NCBI RefSeq assembly: GCF_025950235.1 | Contig: NZ_JAPDDT010000012.1 | Span: 62,001-126,000 of the forward strand | DNA length: 64,000 nt | Source of the DNA: Luteolibacter arcticus | GTDB lineage: Bacteria > Verrucomicrobiota > Verrucomicrobiia > Verrucomicrobiales > Akkermansiaceae | Direction: 5' to 3' | In this document: positions 32,775 to 42,625 of the stretch, one piece after another | Layout of the letters: every line of letters begins with the position of its first letter | Numbering within the stretch: the first letter of the stretch is position 1 | The notes under the pieces: model-generated | Told to the model about the DNA's origin: nothing | Seen by the model: the letters and a program-made list of their open reading frames with translations, nothing else | Database searches by the model: none | Made by a program: the position numbers and the translations under genes

Positions 32775-35700
32775 ATGAACCCGGAAAAACCCAAGTGCCG
32801 GGGGATCGCACGGACCACTCTCCTGGTTTTGGCATGCTTGTGGGCGGGCTTCCCGCTTCGTGCATCCGGTCAGGCAGGTGGGCTGGATGCTCCCCAAGCG
32901 GTCGGTGCCTTTTTCAACAATGCCTTCCCGCAAGCGGCTCCGGGCTCCTCCAGCGGTTGGCAGGCGGTGAACGCGTTCCCGAACCTGACCTTCGTCGATC
33001 CGCTGTGGCTGACCGAGATCCCGGGGACAAACGAGTTCTTGCTGGTCGGGAAGAACGGTCAGCTCTGGCGCTTTGAGAACAATCCCGCCGTGACCCAGGC
33101 GCAGGCGGTGAAAGTGCTGGAATGGGCGGCCAATACCGAGACGGCGGACGACCAGGGATTCTACAGCCTGGCCTTTCATCCGGAATTCGGCCAAGCGGGT
33201 TCGCCGAACGCGAATTATGCGTATGTCTGCTACAGCCGCCGGACGGTCGTCGGGGTGGAAGACAGCAATCGCAGCTATTGGCGGGTCTCGCGGTTCACGT
33301 GGGAGCCGGAATTCGGGAGGCTGGATGCGGGAAGCGAGTTCGTGCTAATCAACCAGTATGACCGGTGCCGCTGGCACAATGGCGGCGCGATGTTCTTCGG
33401 AAATGACGGCTTCCTTTACATCAATTGTGGCGATGGCGGGGACAGTACCGAGGGCGGTGGTCTCACCGGCGCCGATGGCGCGCTGAGCCGGACGCAGAAG
33501 CTGAACGGGGGACTTTTCAGCGGGGTCTTCCGCATCGACGTGGACAACGACCCGGCGAAGTCGCACCCGATCCGCCGCCAGCCGCAAAGCCCGGCCAACA
33601 AGCCGGCGGGCTGGCCGGCGAGTGCCACCCAGGGCTATGGCATTCCCAATGACAATCCGTGGCTCGATACGGGTGGCTCGATCCTTGAGGAATACTGGTC
33701 GCTCGGCCTGCGCAGCCCGCACACGATGCACTACGACGCCGAGACCGGCGACATCTGGATCGGAGACGTGGGTGAAGGCGCGCGCGAGGAAATGACCCGT
33801 GCGCCGAAGGGCAGCAACGGTCAGTGGGGATTCCGCGAGGGCAATATCGCCGGGCCGGGTGCCGTGCCGGGAACGATGATCGGCACCAGCGAGCCGCCGC
33901 TGCTCGACTACAATCGCGCCACCGGCACCTGCATCATCGGTGGCATGCGCTATCGCGGCGCGAAGTGGTCCGAGCAGCTCGGGGGCAAGCTGCTCTATGC
34001 CGATCACGTACGCGGGCGCATCTGGACCGCCACGCTGGACAGCGGTGGCGGGGCACCAGTGATCGACGAAATCTTCAGCGGCTTGAAGACCGGCGGGAAA
34101 GTGGGGATCGCCAACTTTTGCACGGACTCCACGGGCGAGATCTACATGCCCATGGTCAATGGCACGGACCAGCCTGGCGGCACCATCTTCAAGCTGACCA
34201 CGGCCGGCGTGGCGAATGAGCCGCCTGCGCTTCTTTCGCAGACCGGCGTCTTCTCCAATCTCGCGACCTTGACCACCGCGCCGGGAGTGGTGCCCTACAA
34301 CGTGGCGAACCCACTGTGGTCCGATGCCGCGGCGAAGAAGCGCTGGATCATCCTGCCAAACAACGGCGTCCACGACAGTGCCGCGGAGAAAATCGTCTTC
34401 AGCGAGGAGGGAAACTGGACGTTCCCGGCCGGCACCGTCTTCGTGAAGCACTTCGAGGTGGCGCTGGATGAAGCCAATCCCGCGTCGGTGAAGCGGCTCG
34501 AGACACGCTTCCTGATCTGCACCGAGGGCGGCGGGAAGTACGGCGTGACCTACAAGTGGAATGCCGCGGGCACCGATGCCGAGCTTCTCACCAGCGGACT
34601 CGCGGAAAGCTATGACGTGACCCTTGCCGGCGGCGGTGTGGAGACGCGCAACTGGGACTATCCCTCGCGCGCCGATTGCCTGCTCTGCCACAATGACGCC
34701 GCGGGCCAAGCGCTCGGCGTGCGCACCCATGCGCTGAACAAGAACTTCCACTATGCTGCCACCGGTCGCGAGGCGAACCAGCTCGCGACCTTCAATGCGC
34801 TCGGCATGTTCGATGTGACGCTGACCGCGGCGCAGATCGAGGACTTTATTGAAGCCCGCGCGCTGGATGACGAGAGCGCGCCGATCGAGCACCGCGTGCG
34901 CTCGTATCTCGACTCGAATTGTTCGCACTGCCACCAACCGGGAGCGACGGTCTCGCACTTCGATGCGCGGCTTGGCACGCCGCTGAAGGTGCAGGGACTG
35001 ATCAACGGCGTCATCCAGGGGCACTTCAATCTCGGCCCCGACGGCCGCTACATGAAGCCGGGCGATACGGACCTGTCCGCTGTCCATGTCCGCCTGGCAA
35101 ATGTCGGGAATGGAGCCGCGATGCCGCCGCTGGCGAAGAACGTGGTGGATCAAGAGGCGGTGGACTTGTTGCAGGAGTATCTGGAAAGCCTGAGCGAGCC
35201 GGACTTCGTTCTGACCCCTCAGTCGCCGGTGGCTCGCTACGTCCGGCTGACCGCGACGTCGGCCGTGGCAAACGGCCCGTGGACCGCTGTCGGAGAATTT
35301 TCGATCTTGGATGGAAACGGGGCGCAGATTCCGATTTCGGAGGTGTCGGTACATGATTTCGACAGCCAGGAAGTGGTCGCCGAGGTCTCGCCAGCCACGC
35401 GAGCGATCGATGGTAACCCGGCAACCCATTGGCACACCGCGTACGCGAACAACAATGTGGATCCGATGCCGCATCACCTGACCATCGACGTGGGATCGAT
35501 CCGGAGCATCGGCGGCTTCGTGTATGTCCCGCGGCAGGGGAGCCAGAATGGCCGCATCGCGAACTACCAGGTCCACTATAGCACTGATGCTGCGACTTGG
35601 ATCCCCATGACTTCCGGCACGTGGGGAAATGACACGGTGACCAAGACCTACGACGCCTTGGTCGGTCACCGGAAGGCCCGCTGCGAGATTGCCGGACCAT

Positions 35701-37370
35701 CGGGAACCGTGGGTGGGCCTTTCGATGTCACAGTGGTCTTCGACTACGATGTGACGGATTTCACGGAGAGCGATCTGCAAGTCGCCGGCGGCACGGTCAC
35801 CGGGCTACGCGGCAAGGGTTACTACTATGTGGCTCGTATTTCGCCCACGGCGGCGGACGTGAGCGTCTCGGTTCCGGCAAATGCGGTGAATCCCGGGGGC
35901 TTCGGCAGCCGCGCGTCTGCCACGCTGGGGGTGGATTTCGCGGACACCGCGCCGCCGGTGCCGGTCTTCACCGGAGTGCCGGTGCAGGTGAGCGGTTCGT
36001 TCCAGGTGGGCCTGGAGTTTGGCGAGCTCGTGACCGGGCTGGATGCCGCCGACTTCAGGGTCTTCAATGGCACGCTCGGCAGCATCGTTCCCAATGGCAA
36101 CGGCTACACGATCACGGTGACTCCGTCGGCCGCCAGTACGGTGGGATTGGAGTTGCGTGACGGGGCAGTGACCGATCTCTCCGCCAACCGGATGGGAGAG
36201 GGTGCCTTCATTTCGACGATGCGTGTGCCGTGGCAGCTCGCCCGCGATGCGGAGGAGGGGACCATCACTGGTGGCTTCGTCATCGAAGATCCGAACGCGA
36301 CTGCGACCGGCGGGAGATGCCTGTGGGTGCCGCAGGGTAGCCGAAACAATGCGGTGACGCTCAATACCGCCCTAAAGGTGAGCTACAGCGTGATCATCCC
36401 ACGGACCGGGGAGTATCTTGTCCACGGCCTGGTGAGAGCGGACGATGCGAGCAGCGATTCGTTTTTCATCGGCTTCGACGGCGGGACGCCGTCCGAGTGG
36501 CACACCAATCAAATCGCGGGGCAAGTGGGCACGGGGCAGTTCCATTGGGACGTGGCCAACAGCTCGCGGGCACCTGCGACTAACCCGACCATTTTCAACC
36601 TGACCGCCGGGGCTCACACGCTGGAGCTCTATGGTCGCGACGACGGGACGCGGATCGACCGCTTGGAAATCCGTCCGCTGCGCCCGTTGCCGCTGTGGAG
36701 CGGGAGTGGTCCGGCGCTGGTGATCGGCAGACCCTTCACCGCGACCCTGAGCTTTTCCGAGGCCGTCACCGGTCTCACTGCCGCGGATGTCTCCATCACC
36801 GGTGGACAGATCCTTTCCCTGACCGGCACGGGCGACACCTACTTCCTGCAGGTCCAGTCCAACGCCGCGACGGTCGCGCTGACGCTTCCCCAAAACGTTG
36901 TCCTCGACTCAGCGGGCAGCGGCAATCATGCGTCGGAAACCTACACCGTGGGCTTCCGGACGCCTTATGAGGATTGGGCACTGGACCACGAGACCAACGG
37001 CTCCGCGGCCTCACAGCTCGCGGACGAGGATGTCGATGGGATCGCCAAGCTGCTGGAGTTCGCCTTCAATCTCGACCCCGCGTCGTCGGATCGTGCGACC
37101 TATGATCCGGCCGTTATTCCGGGGGCGGGCCTGCCTCGAATGATTGTCGGCGAGGGGCCAGCGCTCTCGCTGCAGTACCTGCGGCGGAAGGGGGTGGCCG
37201 GCCTGAGTTACACGGCGCAATTCGGTTCGTCGCTGGATGATTTCGCGAATGCGACCGGCACGGCTGTAGTCGAGAGCATCGATGCTTCGTGGGAACGCGT
37301 GACGATCTTGGATAGCAGTGGTGGGGCCTCCCGCTTCGGGCGCGTGGTGGTGACCTTGGCCGCCCCGTGA
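32775..37370 (+). CDS. Giant secreted protein: PQQ-type sugar dehydrogenase propeller, diheme cytochrome, discoidin and Ig-like domains
   Basis: A 1531-residue exported protein. A signal peptide occupies about 11-32. Residues about 60-475 form a six-bladed propeller of the soluble glucose/sorbosone dehydrogenase type (DDQGFYSLAFHPEF, YRVSRF-like strands, GGAMFFGNDGFLYINCGDGG, GLRSPHTMHYDAETGDIWIGDVGE). Two heme motifs follow: CLLCH (about 635) and CSHCH (about 715). A discoidin (F5/8 C) domain lies at about 818-955, then Ig-like domains, a carbohydrate-binding-like module (about 1155-1295) and an Asp-rich LLEFAFNLDP tail. The ATG at 32775 was chosen for its signal peptide. It may oxidise a sugar or polysaccharide end and pass electrons to its own hemes. 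Confidence 0.85.
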   Translation: MNPEKPKCRGIARTTLLVLACLWAGFPLRASGQAGGLDAPQAVGAFFNNAFPQAAPGSSSGWQAVNAFPNLTFVDPLWLTEIPGTNEFLLVGKNGQLWRFENNPAVTQAQAVKVLEWAANTETADDQGFYSLAFHPEFGQAGSPNANYAYVCYSRRTVVGVEDSNRSYWRVSRFTWEPEFGRLDAGSEFVLINQYDRCRWHNGGAMFFGNDGFLYINCGDGGDSTEGGGLTGADGALSRTQKLNGGLFSGVFRIDVDNDPAKSHPIRRQPQSPANKPAGWPASATQGYGIPNDNPWLDTGGSILEEYWSLGLRSPHTMHYDAETGDIWIGDVGEGAREEMTRAPKGSNGQWGFREGNIAGPGAVPGTMIGTSEPPLLDYNRATGTCIIGGMRYRGAKWSEQLGGKLLYADHVRGRIWTATLDSGGGAPVIDEIFSGLKTGGKVGIANFCTDSTGEIYMPMVNGTDQPGGTIFKLTTAGVANEPPALLSQTGVFSNLATLTTAPGVVPYNVANPLWSDAAAKKRWIILPNNGVHDSAAEKIVFSEEGNWTFPAGTVFVKHFEVALDEANPASVKRLETRFLICTEGGGKYGVTYKWNAAGTDAELLTSGLAESYDVTLAGGGVETRNWDYPSRADCLLCHNDAAGQALGVRTHALNKNFHYAATGREANQLATFNALGMFDVTLTAAQIEDFIEARALDDESAPIEHRVRSYLDSNCSHCHQPGATVSHFDARLGTPLKVQGLINGVIQGHFNLGPDGRYMKPGDTDLSAVHVRLANVGNGAAMPPLAKNVVDQEAVDLLQEYLESLSEPDFVLTPQSPVARYVRLTATSAVANGPWTAVGEFSILDGNGAQIPISEVSVHDFDSQEVVAEVSPATRAIDGNPATHWHTAYANNNVDPMPHHLTIDVGSIRSIGGFVYVPRQGSQNGRIANYQVHYSTDAATWIPMTSGTWGNDTVTKTYDALVGHRKARCEIAGPSGTVGGPFDVTVVFDYDVTDFTESDLQVAGGTVTGLRGKGYYYVARISPTAADVSVSVPANAVNPGGFGSRASATLGVDFADTAPPVPVFTGVPVQVSGSFQVGLEFGELVTGLDAADFRVFNGTLGSIVPNGNGYTITVTPSAASTVGLELRDGAVTDLSANRMGEGAFISTMRVPWQLARDAEEGTITGGFVIEDPNATATGGRCLWVPQGSRNNAVTLNTALKVSYSVIIPRTGEYLVHGLVRADDASSDSFFIGFDGGTPSEWHTNQIAGQVGTGQFHWDVANSSRAPATNPTIFNLTAGAHTLELYGRDDGTRIDRLEIRPLRPLPLWSGSGPALVIGRPFTATLSFSEAVTGLTAADVSITGGQILSLTGTGDTYFLQVQSNAATVALTLPQNVVLDSAGSGNHASETYTVGFRTPYEDWALDHETNGSAASQLADEDVDGIAKLLEFAFNLDPASSDRATYDPAVIPGAGLPRMIVGEGPALSLQYLRRKGVAGLSYTAQFGSSLDDFANATGTAVVESIDASWERVTILDSSGGASRFGRVVVTLAAP

Positions 37371-37452
37371 GCACGGCGACGATGCCGTATATCGTGCGAA
37401 ATACCCATTCATGCGGGGAACCCCCTGAGGGTTTTGTAGGGGAATCCCCAAC

Positions 37453-37481
37453 TTGAAAGGTGATAAGGGGGTTTCTAATTG
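37453..37481 (+). promoter_or_regulatory. Possible promoter of the CotH/LTD giant gene
   Basis: TTGAAA at 37453-37458, 17 bp, then TAATTG at 37476-37481, in an AT-richer patch of the 213-bp gap between the two giant genes. A nearby inverted pair, GGGGAACCCC and GGGGAATCCCC (about 37417-37450), may end the upstream transcript. The assignment is weak, because the -10 box matches only partly. Confidence 0.3.
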
Positions 37482-37583
37482 ATGGCCGGTGGGGGTGGGG
37501 GGATAGCTGGACGCGTTCCTGCTCTCCCCCGCGTCTTGCGCTGACTCCCCCGAGTCGGCTTGCGCCGCAATCCCCCCTTGCGA

Positions 37584-40500
37584 ATGAATTGGCTTTCCCT
37601 CCCTGTCCGTGGTGTCGCGGCTAGCCTTGCGGCGGCCGTGGTGACGGCTGGTGCCGCGATCCCTGAGTACGGGACCGCGCCGGTAATCAGCGAGTTCCTC
37701 GCGTCGAATGGCAGCGGCCTTACCGATCAGTTCGGCAGCCGCGAGGACTGGCTCGAGATTCACAATCCGACCAAGGCGGTGGTGAACCTGAACGGGTGGT
37801 ATCTCACCGCGAATATCACCAACCTGAAGAAGTGGAAGATTCCCGCGGTGACGCTGCCCGCAGGCGGCTACATGGTGGTGTTCGCCTCGAATCGCGACCT
37901 GAAGGTCACGGCGAATCCGCTGCACACGAATTTCAAGCTCGGGGCCTCCGGCGAATACCTCGCGCTGGTGAAGCCGGATGGGACCACGGTGGTGTCGGAG
38001 TTCAATCCGACCTTTCCCGCCCAAGTCTCGGACATCTCGTATGGCCTTACGCCCGTGGCTGGCGAACCTTCGGTGCTGTTGGCGGCGGGCTCTCCGGCGG
38101 ATGTGCTGGTGCCGTCCGGCACTCTTCCCACGAATTGGAAGCTGCCCACCTTCACGCCGGATGCGGCCTGGACGAATGGGCTCTCGGGCGTTGGCTTCGA
38201 TGTTACGCCGGTGGCTGCGGGGGGGGCGAAGATCCTGTTCGTGGTGGATACCAACGCGACTGCCGCGGCGCGTGCCGGCGATGATTCCGTGGTGGCCCGC
38301 CTGACCAACACCTTCGGACACGTGGTCACCACTGTGGATGACAATGCGGTGCAGGCGACGAGCGCGACGGGGAAGGATCTGGTGCTGGTGTCATCTAGCG
38401 TGGTGGCCAGCGCGGTGAGCACCAAGCTCAAGGATGTGCCGGTGCCGGTGGTGAACTGGGAACGCGGCCTGACCGATGACTTCCTGTTAAGCGGCGTCGG
38501 CTCCGCAGTGACCTCCCAGAGCATTCACGTGACCACTGCCGGTTCCGCTCATCCGATGGGGGCGGGCTTTGTCCCGGGACCCCTGACCGTGCGCAACGCC
38601 TCCGGCACCCTGAATGCGGCCGATCTCTCCAACCTCGCAGAGGATGCCGTGGTCGTTGCGACGGCTGATGGCGGGAAGCCGGTCATCGTCGAAGTCGCGG
38701 CCGGGAAGAAGCTTCGCGGCACCGCGACCGCCCCGGCCGCCCGCATCCATACCTTTCTCGGCGATGACGGCGTGGCTGCGCTCAATGCGAACGGCCTGGC
38801 GCTTTTCGACGCCTGCATCCTCCATGCGCTGGGCGCTTTCGTGCCGCCGCCGCCGTACCAAAGTCTGATCGGCCACGATCTGACCGCGTCGATGCATGGA
38901 GTGAGGTCGTCCGCCTGCATGAGGTTCACCTTCGTGCCGGAGTCGGTCTCGCAGCTCCGCGCCATGCTGCTGAAGATGCGCTGCGACGATGGCTACGTGG
39001 CGTGGCTCAATGGCGTGGAGATTGCCCGTCGCAATGCTCCGTTGAGCTTGGCGTGGAATTCCGCGGCCACCGCGGCGGGTGTGGGCACGGACGTGGAGAC
39101 GATCGACGTAAGTGGCCATCTTGACTTGCTGGTGGCAGGCTCGGTCAACGTGCTGGCCATCCAAGGGCTGAACCGTTCGGTGACGGACGATGATTTCCTC
39201 ATCATGCCGGAACTGGTCGCCGCCACCGGGGTGACGACGAAGGAGGAATACTACACCAGCCCCACTCCCGCGGCAGCGAACCTGACGAGCACGCTCGGCA
39301 TCGTGCCGGAGGTCGCCTTCAGTGCCGAGCGCGGCTACTTCAGCGGGCCGTTTTCCCTCACGCTATCGTCTGCGATGCCGGAGGCGCAGATCCGCTACAC
39401 GCTGGATGGCACTGCTCCGACCGTGACGACGGGGCTGGTCTATACCGCGCCGATTCCCGTGACGACGACCACCACGGTCCGCGCCTGTGCCTACCGCACC
39501 GGCTACACCTCGCTGCGGCCGGAAACTCGGACCTACCTTTATCTGCCGGACATCATCCAGCAGCCGGCCACCATCGCGGGCTGGCCGAATCCGCAGATCA
39601 GCACCGGCGTCGTCAACAAGGTGCACGACTATGAGATGGACCCGACATTGACGGCGGATCCGGCTTTCCGCGAGGAGATGATCGAGGGCTTTTCCCAGAT
39701 CCCGACGGTCTCGGTGGTGGTGAAAAAGTCCGACATGTGGACCTCGCTCGGGGAGGGCGGCTTCTACCGGGGCACCGACCTCGAGCGCGCCGCATCGGTC
39801 GAATACATCAATCCCGGGAATCCCGGCGAAAACACGCAGGCCGACTGCGGCATCCAAGGCCACAGCCACGACCGGATGAAGCGGTCGCTGCGCCTTTCCT
39901 TCAAGGCGGCCTACGGCGACAAGAAATTCGATTCCGCGATGTTCACGGGCGTGCCGTGGGGCGGCGCGAGCGGCAACCGAGAGGTGGACAACATCGTGCT
40001 GCGCGCCGGTAATAACCACAGCTTTGCGCGACACTGGAACCCGACGACGAGCACTTGCACGGAAGACGAATGGTATCGTGCCACGCAGATCGCGATGGGC
40101 CGGCCGGGTTCGCCGGGGCGCTACGTGCATCTTTTCATCAATGGCATTTACTGGGGCCTCTACAATGCGGTGCAGCGGCCGGATGCCGATTTTGCCGCCG
40201 GTTCGCTCGGTGGAGAGAAGGCCGATTGGTTCAGCGTGAACCACGGCGGGGTTCACGGCGGCGACAGCGCGCGCTGGGACTACCTGACGACCACGCTGAC
40301 CGGGAAGAACATGGCGAATGCCGCGAACTACGCCGAGCTCGGCCAGTACGTCGATCTGCCTGCGTTCGTCGATTATCTGCTGTGCTCGTTTTACAGCGGC
40401 ATGGACGACTGGCCGGCGAACAACTGGTGGGGCGGCAATCGTAACAATCCCGCCGGGCCATTCGAATTCTTCACCTGGGATGGCGAGACCGCGTGGGGCA

Positions 40501-42137
40501 CCGGCAACGGCTCGAACCTGACGGCGTGGGTGCATCCGACCTTCCGCTCCGTCAACCCGATCTCCAGCGATGCGCCCGCCGTGAGGATCTGGCAAGCGGC
40601 CAGGGCGAATCCCGATTTCATCGCGATGATCGGAGACCGCCTGCACAAGCACCTCTCCGCGGGTGGTGCGCTCAGCACCACGGAGGCGGTCGATCGCTGG
40701 AACCGCATCAATAACCATGTGAAGGACGCGATCTATGCCGACTGCGCTCGCTGGGGCGATACGATGCAGGAGCCGCCGACGCGCCCGACCGTGGAATGGC
40801 AGAACGAGGTGGACCGCGTGCGCAACCTCATGCTCACGGGGACGGCGGCCGGCACGGGGACCACCGACAACGGGACAATCCTCAAGAACGCGATGCGCGT
40901 GCAGGGCTTCTTTCCCTCGATCAATCCACCGGCTTTCAGCCAGGAGGGCGGGGAGGTGCCGCAGGATTACCTGCTGGAGATGGTGAATCCGAATGCCACT
41001 GGCGTCATCTACTACACGCTGGACGGCACCGATCCGAGGAAGTCCGGCGGGGGAATCGCGCCATCCGCCGCCATCTACACGAGGCCGGTGGAGATCGACT
41101 ACACGCTGGGGGTAAAAGCCCGCGTGAGGCAGGGCTCCACATGGAGCGCGCTGAACGAGCGGACTTTCATCTCGGAAGGCCCGGCTCCGCTGCGCGTGAC
41201 CGAGATCATGTATCATCCCGCTCCGCCGAGTCCGGGAGAACTCGCCGAGGGCTTCGCCGATGGCGACGACTTCGAGTTCCTCGAGTTCCGCAACATTGGG
41301 ACGCAGGGGCTCGACCTGACCGGCGCGACTTTCACCAGCGGACTGACGTTCACCTTCGGTGAAAAAATGCTGCCGCCGGGTGGCTCGGTGTTGCTGGTGA
41401 AGAACGCGGCGGCATTCGTCGCCCGCTACGACACGGGGATCGCGGTGGACGGGGTCTATGAAGGCTCTCTTGAGAATAGCGGCGAGCGCTTGCGCCTGAA
41501 GAGCGCTGCCGGGAACACGCTTTTCGACATTACCTACGACGACGCCTGGCACCCGGGGACCGATGGCGAAGGTCATTCGCTGGTGCCGGTGGATCCACTG
41601 GCCGCTCTTTCCGCATTCGAGTCCGCCGAAGGCTGGCGGCCGAGTTCAAATGTCCATGGTTCGCCTGGTGGCGCGGACCCTCCGCCGACGGTGGAGCCCC
41701 CGCACCTGACCTTCGAGCTGTGGCGGCAAGCGGTCTTTCCCCCGGAGCAGCTTGGCAACGAATTCATCAGCGGCGCGGAAGCGGATGCCGATGAAGACGG
41801 GCTGGCCAACGTGCTGGAATACGTGGTGGGGACAAATCCACTGGTGCCGCAGTCGGCTCGCGCTGGTGTGGAAGGCGGCGTCACCCGCGGCGCGCCGGAC
41901 CTGGTCCGGACGGCGGGGGGATGGAGCCTGATCTTCTCACGGCGCAAGGAAATCGAGCTCACGGGTCTGACCGTGACGCCGCAATCCGGCCGCGAGCTGG
42001 ACGATTGGGCTGCCCTGGAAGGTGAGCCTGTGATCCTCGACAGCGATGACGAGGTGGATGTCTTCGCCGTGGATATCCCGCCGGGCGAATCTCCCGCGGC
42101 CTTCTTCCGCCTGTGCGTGGGGGTCGCTCAACCTTGA
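37584..42137 (+). CDS. Giant secreted protein with lamin-tail, CotH kinase-like and chitobiase C-terminal domains
   Basis: A 1517-residue exported protein with a signal peptide (about 5-27). Lamin-tail domains lie at about 30-135 (PVISEFLASNGSGLTDQFGSREDWLEIHNP) and about 1205-1340 (LRVTEIMYHPAPPSPGE...FEFLEFRNIG). A Rossmann-like region (about 205-420) resembles GATase-type folds. A DGYVAWLNGVEIAR beta domain follows. Two chitobiase C-terminal-type modules (IRYTLDGTAPT about 600; IYYTLDGTDPR about 1135) flank a CotH-like domain (about 690-1000, GHSHDRMKRSLRLSFKAAYG, WDGETAWG). The end carries DADEDGLANVLEYVVGTNP and a beta tail. CotH proteins are atypical kinases; here the target is unknown. 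Same direction as the preceding giant gene. Confidence 0.85.
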   Translation: MNWLSLPVRGVAASLAAAVVTAGAAIPEYGTAPVISEFLASNGSGLTDQFGSREDWLEIHNPTKAVVNLNGWYLTANITNLKKWKIPAVTLPAGGYMVVFASNRDLKVTANPLHTNFKLGASGEYLALVKPDGTTVVSEFNPTFPAQVSDISYGLTPVAGEPSVLLAAGSPADVLVPSGTLPTNWKLPTFTPDAAWTNGLSGVGFDVTPVAAGGAKILFVVDTNATAAARAGDDSVVARLTNTFGHVVTTVDDNAVQATSATGKDLVLVSSSVVASAVSTKLKDVPVPVVNWERGLTDDFLLSGVGSAVTSQSIHVTTAGSAHPMGAGFVPGPLTVRNASGTLNAADLSNLAEDAVVVATADGGKPVIVEVAAGKKLRGTATAPAARIHTFLGDDGVAALNANGLALFDACILHALGAFVPPPPYQSLIGHDLTASMHGVRSSACMRFTFVPESVSQLRAMLLKMRCDDGYVAWLNGVEIARRNAPLSLAWNSAATAAGVGTDVETIDVSGHLDLLVAGSVNVLAIQGLNRSVTDDDFLIMPELVAATGVTTKEEYYTSPTPAAANLTSTLGIVPEVAFSAERGYFSGPFSLTLSSAMPEAQIRYTLDGTAPTVTTGLVYTAPIPVTTTTTVRACAYRTGYTSLRPETRTYLYLPDIIQQPATIAGWPNPQISTGVVNKVHDYEMDPTLTADPAFREEMIEGFSQIPTVSVVVKKSDMWTSLGEGGFYRGTDLERAASVEYINPGNPGENTQADCGIQGHSHDRMKRSLRLSFKAAYGDKKFDSAMFTGVPWGGASGNREVDNIVLRAGNNHSFARHWNPTTSTCTEDEWYRATQIAMGRPGSPGRYVHLFINGIYWGLYNAVQRPDADFAAGSLGGEKADWFSVNHGGVHGGDSARWDYLTTTLTGKNMANAANYAELGQYVDLPAFVDYLLCSFYSGMDDWPANNWWGGNRNNPAGPFEFFTWDGETAWGTGNGSNLTAWVHPTFRSVNPISSDAPAVRIWQAARANPDFIAMIGDRLHKHLSAGGALSTTEAVDRWNRINNHVKDAIYADCARWGDTMQEPPTRPTVEWQNEVDRVRNLMLTGTAAGTGTTDNGTILKNAMRVQGFFPSINPPAFSQEGGEVPQDYLLEMVNPNATGVIYYTLDGTDPRKSGGGIAPSAAIYTRPVEIDYTLGVKARVRQGSTWSALNERTFISEGPAPLRVTEIMYHPAPPSPGELAEGFADGDDFEFLEFRNIGTQGLDLTGATFTSGLTFTFGEKMLPPGGSVLLVKNAAAFVARYDTGIAVDGVYEGSLENSGERLRLKSAAGNTLFDITYDDAWHPGTDGEGHSLVPVDPLAALSAFESAEGWRPSSNVHGSPGGADPPPTVEPPHLTFELWRQAVFPPEQLGNEFISGAEADADEDGLANVLEYVVGTNPLVPQSARAGVEGGVTRGAPDLVRTAGGWSLIFSRRKEIELTGLTVTPQSGRELDDWAALEGEPVILDSDDEVDVFAVDIPPGESPAAFFRLCVGVAQP

Positions 42138-42165
42138 TTGGCCGGATCGCCAAGGCAGGAACGAT

Positions 42166-42465
42166 TTAATCCAACGGAAACTCGCCGTCTTCGCCAATGC
42201 CTACCCACTTCAGCCGGCCGAAGGCGCGCAGGATCGCGGGGGCGAGTTCCTCGTCTTCATCTTCCGCGTGTTCGACGGTGGCGGAGCTGGTCAGCCCGCG
42301 CATCGACTCGATGCTGATGACCGTGCGTGACCCTTCGAAGTGAATCCAATCGCCCCAGTTCTTTGACTCGTGGCGCGGGTAGAGCTTCTCCTTGCGGAGC
42401 GCATCGACGACTTCCTTGATCGTGCAGGGTTCTTCGGACTCGGGCAGTTGCAGGACGGTTTCCAT
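42166..42465 (-). CDS. Small acidic hypothetical protein
   Basis: A 99-residue acidic cytoplasmic protein, METVLQLPESEEPCTIKEVVDALRKEK... ending GRLKWVGIGEDGEFPLD. The middle (HESKNWGDWIHFEGSRTVISIESMRGLTSSATVEHAEDEDEELAPAILRAF) looks like a compact alpha/beta domain. I recognise no family. The ATG at 42465 is used; the longer frame to 42576 contains no conserved-looking sequence. It converges with the CotH/LTD giant gene, with only 28 bp between their stop codons, and is divergent from the GspG-like gene. Confidence 0.7.
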   Translation of the reverse strand: METVLQLPESEEPCTIKEVVDALRKEKLYPRHESKNWGDWIHFEGSRTVISIESMRGLTSSATVEHAEDEDEELAPAILRAFGRLKWVGIGEDGEFPLD

Positions 42466-42625
42466 GTGCGGGCAGCGAGCGTGGACAGGATTGTTTGGGA
42501 ATGGAAGCTTCACATTGTCGCGAATACAAGCCGGGTCTTTCTGGTGAAAATGCGGGCGGCTTTTCGTTGGCGTCACTTTGAGATTGCCACCGACAAAGTA
42601 CCGGGGGGCCGGTGTTCAAGATGCA

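Noticed and set aside
32739..32775. TTGAAAGGT shared with the 37453 site, read as a common promoter of both giant genes
   Set aside because: At the first gene the predicted start would fall on the ATG itself, and no matching -10 box is at the right distance. The resemblance is short enough to be chance.
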